Source of the DNA: JBICIG01 sp043101605
Lineage (GTDB): Bacteria; Planctomycetota; Phycisphaerae; Phycisphaerales; UBA1924
Reading direction: 5' to 3'
Assembly: GCA_043101605.1 (NCBI GenBank)
Contig: JBICIG010000056.1
Span: forward strand, 1 to 7,337
DNA length: 7,337 bases
Shown here: positions 1-6,156 of the stretch, one piece after another
How positions within the stretch are numbered: the first letter of the stretch is position 1
Layout of the letters: each line of letters starts with the position of its first letter
The notes under the pieces: model-generated
What the model saw: only the letters and a program-made list of their open reading frames with translations
What the model was told of the DNA's origin: nothing
Database searches by the model: none
Program-made: the position numbers and the translations under genes

Positions 1-14
1 CGCTCTTCCGATCT
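1..14 (+). other. Residual Illumina adapter at contig start
   Basis: The first 14 bases, CGCTCTTCCGATCT, are identical to the 3' end of the Illumina P5/TruSeq adapter (established knowledge of that adapter). They lie exactly at the edge of the window, where untrimmed adapter would be expected. They should be treated as a library artefact, not genome. A TTG start at base 14 would take its first T from this artefact, so it should not be used as the start of the gene that follows. Confidence 0.9.
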
Positions 15-15
15 T

Positions 16-19
16 GGAG
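16..19 (+). promoter_or_regulatory. Shine-Dalgarno GGAG for the TPR gene
   Basis: GGAG lies 6 bases before a GTG at 26 and 9 bases before a second GTG at 29. Both put the start directly before the first conserved residues of the GYF_2-like domain. This supports a start at 26 or 29 and suggests that the gene is complete or almost complete despite being at the contig edge. It begins two bases after the adapter, so upstream context is missing. Confidence 0.45.
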
Positions 20-25
20 CTCCCG

Positions 26-2182
26 GTGGTGGCATACATCGTCAAGACCAAAAGCGGCGAGTTTGGGCCCCTTGAAGAGGCCGAAGTCAAGGCGCTAGCA
101 ACGACCGGGCAGCTACAGCCTGACGACCTGATCCGTCCAGCGAACAGCTCGCAGTGGCGTCCTGCACGGGCAGTGAAAGGGTACGTCGCTCCGGCATCGT
201 CGCCTTCGCCATCTGGTTCGCAGCGGTCCTCGGCCAAAACAGCCGGCCAGTCTCGACAGTGGATACCGATCGTTGTCACAGCGGCTGTGTGCAGTGTCGT
301 CACGGGGCTTGGCGTTTGGGCCGTTACATTCCTGACGAGCGCATCGCCGAATCCGACGCCTTTGCGTCCCGACTCGTCAGTTGAGGTGTGGACTGAAGAG
401 CCGCTTCCAGAATCAGGAGCGGCGCTAACACGTCGATCCGAGTTTCCGGATGTACCGCCCGAGGCCATCACCGCGGACCAACTCGCCGAGTCGGCTAGGA
501 CCGCTGCACGAAACGGCGACCCCGAGTCCGCAGTTGCTCAGTATCGCGAAGCACTCGAAGTTGATCCAGACCGCAACGACATCCGCCTGCAGTTGGCAGA
601 GACTCTTGCGAGCGCGGACTTACCTCTCGAAGCGATTGCGGAGTATCGGATCATCCTTGAGGACGATCCGAACGACATGTCAGCTTGGCTCGGCATGGGC
701 GATGCAGCAATTCAGACCGGCGAAGCCGAGATGGTTGTGGCTGGCATTGCTGCATGGGAGCGTGCGCGAGTGATTGCGCCGGAAGATCAAACCATCCTGC
801 TCAAGCTCCTGCTCGTGTATGAGCAAGCCAACATGGTGGCTCGCTTCATCCCGGTTGCGGAGGCCTATGTCGGTGAGTTTCTCGGAGATTCGGTCGAGAA
901 TCGCCGTCCTTCCCTGATGCAACTCGCCGCGATGACTTCGCTTGCATCGGCCTACTCAATCGAAGGCAGGACATCGGATTCTGAGCTTACTTATCGCACT
1001 GTATTGCGATACGACGACAGCAGCGACGCCGCTCGAAACGGGCTTTCTGGGCTACTGCTGGCAAGGGAGGCGTACGAAGAAGCCTCGCGCATTCTGGATG
1101 AGATCGAGGAACCAACAGCAGACTCGGAATTCATGCGCACGCGAGTGGCTGTTGCCCGGGGCGATCTCTCAACTGCGGCATCCACATTGCGGTCATCTCT
1201 CGAGCTTGACGCAGCGAATGCTGATCGGTGGTATTTCCTCGCGGCAATCGAGTTTGATCGCGAGAGGGTGTTGCAGGCGGTCGAGGCGACGGAGAGGGCC
1301 ATCGCGATCGATGGCGATAAAGTTGACTACCGCGTGTTACGGGCGAGATCACTGCTGAAGGCGAATAGAGATCAGGAGGCGCTTCGCGAAGCATCGCAGG
1401 TTGAAGCGAAGGGCGGCGAGGCTGGCGTAGTTTCGGAACTTCGTGGACTCGCACTGGCCGGTCTGGGCCGAACACGAGAAGCCGAGACGGCTCTACGCGA
1501 TGCCATGCGGCTTCGGCCGTCGGCAGAGGCAGGGATCGCACTCACTGATCTGCTCGAAGACCGCAAAGCTTGGATGGAGTCCGCCTCCGTCTATGCCCAG
1601 TTGGAGTCGCTGCAACCAGATTCTGCAATCCACTGGCGTCGTTGGCGGGCGAACATGCATGTCCAAGAGGCTAGCAGTCGCTATCAGGCCGGTGATCTTA
1701 ATGGCGCCATCCGTCATCGACGCACCTCTGTTGAGCTTGACCCATCGGACAGCAACAAGGCTCGGCTAGCAGGGGTTCTTGGGCTGAAGGTGCTCGAATT
1801 GCTCGGAGTTGATGATTTTCGAGGAGCGCGGCAATACAACCAAGAACTCGCCCGGTTTGATCGCCAAGAGGCAGCAAAGCTTGGTCGAATGATCGATGAG
1901 CACGAGTCATTGCAAAGACAGATTGATACCCCGCAACCTGTAATTGCCGATCCACCGGTGACGCGAGGCACAGTTGAGTCTCGCATAGTCACAGACTTCG
2001 ACGGTCTGGAGCATGGGAACATCTACGAGCTGCAAAACGGTCAGATTTGGAAACAAACCGATTTCTACATCTGGATCAGGATCGCCGTCTACCCACGAGT
2101 GATCATCTATCGCGATGGGGCGTCTTGGAAGATGAAGGTCGACGGGATCGATCGTGCCGTCCGCGTCGAGCGAATCAGATGA
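26..2182 (+). CDS. GYF_2-domain, membrane-anchored TPR protein
   Basis: About 718 residues if started at the GTG at 26; GTG at 29 is equally plausible. Residues 2-52 match the GYF_2 pattern: the G-E-F-G-P turn, a helix, G-Q-L-Q-P-D-D-L-I, then W-R-P-A. A Ser/Pro linker follows, then one hydrophobic segment at about 80-104 preceded by R and K, which suggests an N-in, C-out topology. From about 150 to 575 there are repeated 34-residue helical pairs of TPR type, e.g. A-V-A-Q-Y-R-E-A-L-E-V-D-P and A-I-A-E-Y-R-I-I-L-E-D-D-P. Residues 650-718 form a small beta-rich domain with L-Q-N-G-Q-I-W-K-Q and P-R-V-I-I-Y-R, resembling a C-terminal domain I know from many uncharacterised bacterial proteins. 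I infer a scaffold with TPRs outside the cytoplasm; the partner is unknown. In the first 30 codons after the start region, 20 end in G or C, fewer than in the T6SS genes to the right. It is convergent with the integrase across 68 bases in which I see no clear terminator. Confidence 0.85.
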   Translation: MVAYIVKTKSGEFGPLEEAEVKALATTGQLQPDDLIRPANSSQWRPARAVKGYVAPASSPSPSGSQRSSAKTAGQSRQWIPIVVTAAVCSVVTGLGVWAVTFLTSASPNPTPLRPDSSVEVWTEEPLPESGAALTRRSEFPDVPPEAITADQLAESARTAARNGDPESAVAQYREALEVDPDRNDIRLQLAETLASADLPLEAIAEYRIILEDDPNDMSAWLGMGDAAIQTGEAEMVVAGIAAWERARVIAPEDQTILLKLLLVYEQANMVARFIPVAEAYVGEFLGDSVENRRPSLMQLAAMTSLASAYSIEGRTSDSELTYRTVLRYDDSSDAARNGLSGLLLAREAYEEASRILDEIEEPTADSEFMRTRVAVARGDLSTAASTLRSSLELDAANADRWYFLAAIEFDRERVLQAVEATERAIAIDGDKVDYRVLRARSLLKANRDQEALREASQVEAKGGEAGVVSELRGLALAGLGRTREAETALRDAMRLRPSAEAGIALTDLLEDRKAWMESASVYAQLESLQPDSAIHWRRWRANMHVQEASSRYQAGDLNGAIRHRRTSVELDPSDSNKARLAGVLGLKVLELLGVDDFRGARQYNQELARFDRQEAAKLGRMIDEHESLQRQIDTPQPVIADPPVTRGTVESRIVTDFDGLEHGNIYELQNGQIWKQTDFYIWIRIAVYPRVIIYRDGASWKMKVDGIDRAVRVERIR

Positions 2183-2250
2183 TTCTGACAAAGCTTCGAT
2201 GCGTCGAGTCTCGCTAGGTGCTTTGTCGGTCATGGGTGGGCGAGAATGCA

Positions 2251-3467
2251 TTACTCTATTTCGAACAGCCGGCCCCTCACCCACTCGACCACCGCCTTGT
2301 TCTCCGGCGGCAGCGGACGCATGTACACGTCCGCGACTTCCGATGCGGCGGCGTGTCCGAGCCACCGCTTCATCTCCGCGATGGACGTGCCGGGACGGGA
2401 GCCGAACTCCGTCGCCCCGAGGTGTCGGAGCACGTAGAAGCCGGAAAGCGTCTTGGGCTTCTCGCCGATCTTCGTGCGGAGCTTGGCCCACCACTGTGTG
2501 ACTGCGTTGGAACGGCCGTGCACGAGCGGTAGACCGTCCCGCGTGACGAACACCAACTCGCCCTCCTTGCGCCCGTGCTGTTCGATGTACTCCGACACGA
2601 TTCGCCACACCAGCGGTGGCGTCGTGCCGTACCGCTCGATGCCGGTCTTGCCGCGGCGGAGGTCGTACGCCTCGTCGTCGATCTGGCCGACGCGAAGGAC
2701 CGTCAAGTCCGATGCCCCGAACCCGAGCCCGATGCCGAGCCAGATCATCGCTCGGCCCCGGTCGTCGGTGGCCGCGAGCAGCTTCTCGATCTGCTTGACG
2801 GTTGGCAGGACCCGCCGCTTGCTCGGCTTGCCGTGGGCGACGTCGCGGGAGTCCCAGTTCCAGGCCAGCCGCTGCTGCCCGTGCTCGGGCCGGCCGGCCC
2901 GGTCGATGATCCGCTTGACCATCTGCATCCGCTTGCCGACCTGCGACGCGAGTAGCCCCTGTCGACCAGGTGTCGGTTGAACATCTCGACGTCGGCCATG
3001 GGCAGGTCTTCGACCCGCATGTGGGCGACGGTCCCCTTGCCGTGGCGTTTGTTGATGAAGCCGAGGAAGTCCTTGATGTGGTTCTCTCGGTCCACATACA
3101 CCGGGCGAGCGATCGTGCCCCGAGCCCGTGGGGCTCCCTCCTCGCGGATGGAGGCCTTCATGGGGCGGAGCACGCTCGTCGCCACTTCAAGCAGCGACCC
3201 CGGAGCCGCGGCGACGCCGCCGCGAGCTGGAGTCCGTCGGACCGGCGGGGTCTCGGCCGAGGCGTCCTCGCCGGCCAGGTGCCGGGCAAGCCACTTGGTG
3301 TAGGCCACCTTCGCCTCGGCTTCGGTTTCGACGTCGAGGCGGTGCTTCTTGGCGATGCCGGTCTGGGGGTCGCGGTAGTTGACGTGCCACCCGATGCCCC
3401 GGGTGGTCCTGTGGCAGAGCTTGGGAATCCGCCCCTTCAGATTGACCGAGCCGCCCCGCTTTGCCAT
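2251..3467 (-). pseudogene. Tyrosine recombinase/integrase, split by a frameshift
   Basis: Two overlapping reading frames make one integrase. The first starts at ATG 3467 and reads sensibly to about residue 174 (near 2946). The second carries the catalytic half from about 2947 to the TAA at 2251-2253, with an internal ATG at 2928. Restoring one base gives exactly 405 residues. The N-terminal part is an arm and core-binding region (K-R-G-G-S-V-N-L; a helical segment near 125-172). The catalytic half has the lysine strand R-R-G-K-T-G-I (about 271-277), L-R-H (347-349), L-G-H (370-372) and a candidate nucleophile Tyr in V-Y-M-R-P (about 382). The usual box I arginine is absent: the site reads G-L-G-F-G-A-S-D (about 247-254), a variant I associate with planctomycete integrases. 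GGAG lies only 3 bases before the ATG. The break may be a true mutation or a sequencing error; if an error, this is an intact integrase. It would catalyse site-specific insertion or excision of a mobile element. Confidence 0.88.
2943..2950 (-). other. Frameshift point in the integrase
   Basis: On the minus strand the run from G-Y-S-R continues in a frame that turns into low-complexity R/S/G. The sensible continuation V-G-K-R-M-Q-M-V-K-R is in another frame. Inserting one base in the CGCG/TCGCAG stretch would give G-Y-S-R-S-Q-V-G-K-R. The exact base is uncertain within about 8 positions. The short GC-rich alternating context is one where base-calling or assembly errors occur, so both error and mutation remain possible. 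Confidence 0.75.
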
Positions 3468-3472
3468 ATACT
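3442..3472 (+). promoter_or_regulatory. Candidate promoter for the tRNA-Gly gene
   Basis: TTGACC at 3442-3447 and TATACT at 3467-3472, separated by 19 bases, resemble a sigma-70 type promoter with slightly long spacing. Transcription would begin near 3480, about 60 bases before the tRNA. The -10 box overlaps the ATG of the integrase on the opposite strand, so the two genes would share and possibly interfere over this stretch. Assigned by eye from consensus only. Confidence 0.4.
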
Positions 3473-3541
3473 CCGGTGCCTCGCGAAGGCGAATCGGGCC
3501 GGTCGTGGAAGCGAGGCGACAACCCGGTTTTTGACACCGTA

Positions 3542-3613
3542 GCGGGTGTAGTTCAGTGGTAGAACGTCAGCTTCCCAAGCTGAATGTCGTCGGTTCGATC
3601 CCGATCACCCGCT
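3542..3613 (+). tRNA. tRNA-Gly (anticodon CCC)
   Basis: A full cloverleaf can be drawn over 72 bases. The acceptor GCGGGTG pairs with CACCCGC. The D stem is GTTC/GAAC around AGTGGTA. The anticodon stem TCAGC/GCTGA encloses the 7-base loop TTCCCAA, giving anticodon CCC (glycine, GGG codons). The variable loop is ATGTC, and the T stem GTCGG/CCGAT (one G-T wobble) encloses TTCGATC. The discriminator is T at 3613. The CCA end is not encoded, since TTCCCA follows, so it would be added by the nucleotidyltransferase. The gene lies 74 bases from the divergent integrase start, a common neighbourhood for mobile elements. Here, however, the integrase is on the 5' side of the tRNA instead of the usual 3' side. 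Confidence 0.95.
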
Positions 3614-3725
3614 TTCCCATAAGTGATTGCTGAATATCGACTTGCCCGTCGTCCCGGCAGGGGCTGTCGCCTCTGCGGGGAGGCGTCGGCGCTTGCGGCT
3701 CCGGCCGTTGGGGGCCCGCCTGGGC

Positions 3726-3748
3726 CGCTCGGATCTCCGAGCGCGTTT
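3726..3748 (+). terminator. GC-rich hairpin, possible tRNA terminator
   Basis: CGCTCGG (3726-3732), loop ATCT, then CCGAGCG (3737-3743) form a perfect 7-bp stem. It is followed by CG and a short TTT (3746-3748). It is placed plausibly to end the tRNA transcript and to insulate it from vgrG, about 110 bases after the tRNA. The T run is short, so the terminator reading is tentative. Confidence 0.4.
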
Positions 3749-3780
3749 CGCCGTCGGTATTGAGTCGTCTTCAAAGGATC

Positions 3781-3808
3781 GTGGCAGCGCGGTCACTGTG
3801 GCAGCGCG
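3781..3808. repeat. 11-base direct repeat with 17-base period
   Basis: GTGGCAGCGCG occurs at 3781-3791 and again, without mismatch, at 3798-3808, separated by GTCACT. A spacing of 17 bases is not a whole number of helical turns but is compatible with tandem protein-binding sites. It lies about 300 bases upstream of vgrG and about 170 bases downstream of the tRNA. Its function is unknown; it could be a regulatory site, a recombinase arm site or chance. Confidence 0.55.
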
Positions 3809-4097
3809 TCGCTTGCCCCAACTCGCCGGGTCCCATCAGGTTGGCGGCTTCGACTGCCCGATGCCCTCCCGCGGCGCTGGCTCCGCTCCCCGCGACACGA
3901 TTTGCAAGGTCGCGAATCGCAGCGCCGCCCAAGGCCTCTTTCCCGCTCCGCTGTCCATCCCAATCTCCTCCGCGAGCGACGCCCGAGATGCCTCGCCGGA
4001 CGCGGAACCCGCATGAGCCGGGGACTGAACCGCGCCGCTCGAGGCGTTCGGCGTCTCTCTCGGATGAGAGCGTCCAACTCGCCCCGCGCGAGTGAGA

Positions 4098-4104
4098 AGA
4101 GGGA
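4098..4104 (+). promoter_or_regulatory. Ribosome binding site of vgrG
   Basis: AGAGGGA ends 5 bases before ATG 4110. This decides the start: an in-frame GTG at 4092 lies before this site and would add only M-R-R-G-N-I, so it is very unlikely to be used. The protein then begins M-I-R-A-L-S-A-T-T-G-W. Confidence 0.7.
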
Positions 4105-4109
4105 ACATC

Positions 4110-6152
4110 ATGATCCGCGCCCTTTCAGCAACGACCGGCTGGACGCAGGAGAATCGCTCGATCGGCATCGAGACCACGCTCGGGCCCGATGCGCTGCTGC
4201 TCCGGTCCATCCGCGGGCGCGAAGCGATCTCGACACCCTTCGAGATGCTTGCCGAGGTCGAGTCGGCCCGGTTCGACCTGCGAGCGCGGGACCTGCTCGG
4301 CACCCCCGTGCGCGTCCGCCTCAGCCCGCCGAACGCTCGCGAGCGCTCCCTGACCGCCTTCGTCGCGCGCTTCGAGCGCCTCGCGGTCGGGCGTCACCGC
4401 CGCCTCGCGTCGTACCGCCTCACCCTCGTCCCGTGGCTGTGGTTCCTCTCGCTGAGCACCGACTGCCGCATCTACCAGGACGAATCAGCGATCGAGATCC
4501 TCCGCGATGTCTTCGCCCGCCACGGCTTCTCCGGGCATGTCTCCGATGCCGACAGCGAGGACCTTGTCTACGAGCGCCGCCGATACTGCGTGCAGTACCG
4601 CGAGCGATCGATCGACTTCGTGCACCGCCTGCTCGAAGAGGAAGGCCTCTTCTACAGCTTCCAACACTCGGCGGACAATCACACGATCCACCTCTCTGCC
4701 TCCCCCTTTCTCGCGCCCGAGGCCGAGTTGCTCGGAGTGGTGCGGCACCGATCCGACACCGGCGGGGCCGAGACCGAGGAGTCGGTCTGGGATCTGCGCG
4801 AGAGCGAAGAGGTCCGGGCCGCGCGCTTCGCGTCGTGCGACTTCAACTTCAAGCGCCCCTGGGCCGACATGGAGGTGCTGCGCGACGACCCGGAGCCCAA
4901 CTCGCCCATCGAATGCGAGGTCTACGAGTATCCGGGTGGATATGGACGCATCGCCCGCGGCGACCACGGCGTCGCCCCGGTCCGCCTGGAGGAACTCCTC
5001 AGCGAGCGCAGCATCATCGAGGGCGAGACCAACGCGCCCGGCATCGCGGTGGGCACCCGCGTGCGGATCCACGACGACCCGCTCTCGCCCGAAGGCGTCG
5101 GCGACTACTTCATCACCGGCATGTCGTTCGAAGCACACAGCGAGGATCTCGCCGAAGGTCGAGCGGGCGATCCGGATGAGAACCGCCCCGCATACCGCGC
5201 GATCTTCCGCGCGATCCGCAGCTCCGAGCCCCTGCGCCCCCCGCGGAAGACACCCAAGCCCCGCGTCGAAGGGCCGCAGACGGCGATCGTGGTCGGGCGC
5301 CCGGGCGAGCATGTCCATGTCGACGAGCACGCACGCGTGAAGGTCAAGTTCCACTGGGACCGCCGCGGCGAGGCCAACGATCGCAGCTCCTGCTGGATCC
5401 GATGCAGCCAGCCCTGGGCCGGTGCCGGCTACGGCGGACTGACCATCCCGCGCGTCGGCCAGGAGGTCATCGTCGATTTCCTCGAGGGGGATCCCGACCG
5501 CCCGATCATCACCGGCCGCGTCTACAACGGTTCCAACGGGCCCCCGGTCTCCAACGCCGGACGCGATCCCGCGGCCTTCCCCAACCCCGCCGACATCCGC
5601 CAGGCCGCCATGATGACCAGCATCCGCTCCGAGACCATGGGCGGCGGCGGCAACAACGAAATCACCATGAACGACACGCCGGGCGGGGAGGGCCTCTTCA
5701 TCAAGGCCCAGCGCGACGAGATCCATGTCGTCGGCAACGACCGCTCGGACTCCGTCGCCAACAACGAGACCCGCCGGGTCGGCGTCGACCGCTCAGTCAC
5801 CATCGGCAACGACGACACGCTCGAGGTCGCCAACAACGCGAGCGAAACCGTGGGCGTCGACAAGACCGTCAGCGCCGGATCCAACATCGTCATCGAGGCC
5901 GGAACCTCCATCACGCTCCGCTGCGGTGCAAGCTCGATCCACATGAACCAGGCCGGCGTCATCACCATCTCGGGCATGATCGTCACCACCCAGGCCAGCG
6001 CCGCCGCGACCATGACCGCCCCGCTGACCACCGTCGCCGGCACGCTCAACCTCAATGTCGCCGGGCTGAATGTGATCACCGGCGGCGTCACCTCCGTCTC
6101 GGGCGGCGCCCTCACCGACATCAAGGGCGGCACCATCCAGCTCAACTGCTGA
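4110..6152 (+). CDS. vgrG: Type VI secretion spike protein VgrG
   Basis: A complete 680-residue VgrG, of normal length for the family. VgrG forms the trimeric spike on the Hcp tube of the T6SS and is pushed into target cells with a PAAR tip and effectors. Domains in order: a gp27-like part (about 12-370) with a Q-Y-R-E-R-S-I-D-F-V-H-R-L-L-E-E-E-G-L segment (162-180); a gp5-type OB fold (about 393-475) containing K-V-K-F-H-W-D-R, W-I-R-C-S-Q-P-W-A-G and G-D-P-D-R-P-I-I-T-G-R-V-Y-N; then a needle of short N/D/G/V repeats (about 500-680). It stops at I-Q-L-N-C with no C-terminal toxin extension, so it appears to be a structural spike that delivers separate cargo. Codon third positions are strongly G/C: 54 of 62 in two stretches I counted (the first 32 codons and 30 codons from 5341). 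The PAAR gene begins 4 bases after the stop, indicating co-translation. No hcp, tss sheath or membrane-complex genes are in view, so whether this is an orphan vgrG island or part of a main T6SS cluster is unknown. Confidence 0.96.
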   Translation: MIRALSATTGWTQENRSIGIETTLGPDALLLRSIRGREAISTPFEMLAEVESARFDLRARDLLGTPVRVRLSPPNARERSLTAFVARFERLAVGRHRRLASYRLTLVPWLWFLSLSTDCRIYQDESAIEILRDVFARHGFSGHVSDADSEDLVYERRRYCVQYRERSIDFVHRLLEEEGLFYSFQHSADNHTIHLSASPFLAPEAELLGVVRHRSDTGGAETEESVWDLRESEEVRAARFASCDFNFKRPWADMEVLRDDPEPNSPIECEVYEYPGGYGRIARGDHGVAPVRLEELLSERSIIEGETNAPGIAVGTRVRIHDDPLSPEGVGDYFITGMSFEAHSEDLAEGRAGDPDENRPAYRAIFRAIRSSEPLRPPRKTPKPRVEGPQTAIVVGRPGEHVHVDEHARVKVKFHWDRRGEANDRSSCWIRCSQPWAGAGYGGLTIPRVGQEVIVDFLEGDPDRPIITGRVYNGSNGPPVSNAGRDPAAFPNPADIRQAAMMTSIRSETMGGGGNNEITMNDTPGGEGLFIKAQRDEIHVVGNDRSDSVANNETRRVGVDRSVTIGNDDTLEVANNASETVGVDKTVSAGSNIVIEAGTSITLRCGASSIHMNQAGVITISGMIVTTQASAAATMTAPLTTVAGTLNLNVAGLNVITGGVTSVSGGALTDIKGGTIQLNC

Positions 6153-6156
6153 CACC

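Larger units (their letters stand above)
3614..4109. other. Intergenic stretch without a convincing gene
   Basis: Open frames exist on both strands here, but all are Arg/Pro/Ser-rich, start without clear ribosome sites and resemble no family I know; they look like by-products of high GC. Real structure includes a 7-bp hairpin at 3657-3676 (GCAGGGG with CCTCTGC, no T run), a stronger hairpin at 3726-3743, an 11-base direct repeat at 3781-3808, and a 5-bp hairpin at 4057-4070 shortly before vgrG. The promoter of vgrG should lie here, but I could not identify it. A decayed gene cannot be excluded without a database comparison. Confidence 0.6.

Noticed and set aside
2172..2185. GAATCA-GA-TGATTC inverted repeat at the end of the TPR gene as a terminator
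   Set aside because: The 2-base loop is too small, the stem is short and AT-rich, and no T run follows on either strand.
1907..3097. 396-residue minus-strand frame
   Set aside because: It runs through both the end of the TPR gene and the integrase in the wrong frame, is Arg/Ala/Pro-rich and has no family features. It only bridges the integrase frameshift region by chance.
3531..3536. TTGACA, a perfect -35 consensus, just before the tRNA
   Set aside because: It is only 5 bases from the mature tRNA start, so it cannot drive that gene, and no -10 box follows at 16-18 bases.
3553..3774. Minus-strand frame ending in G-D-R-D-R-T-D-D-I-Q-L-G-K-L-T-F-Y-H
   Set aside because: The end of this peptide is the antisense translation of the tRNA-Gly gene, a well-known false protein in databases; the rest is low-complexity.
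3798..3815. Possible sigma-54 promoter (TGGC ... TTGC) upstream of vgrG
   Set aside because: The GG and GC elements are 13 bases apart, not the required 10, so it does not fit the -24/-12 arrangement.
3902..5179. 425-residue plus-strand frame overlapping the first half of vgrG
   Set aside because: Very rich in Arg and Pro, no recognisable domain, and in the wrong frame relative to clear VgrG motifs.
4485..5726. 413-residue minus-strand frame opposite vgrG
   Set aside because: Composition is Ala/Val/Gly/Asp-rich with no motifs. It is the reverse complement of a gene with nearly all G/C third positions, which removes stops on the other strand.
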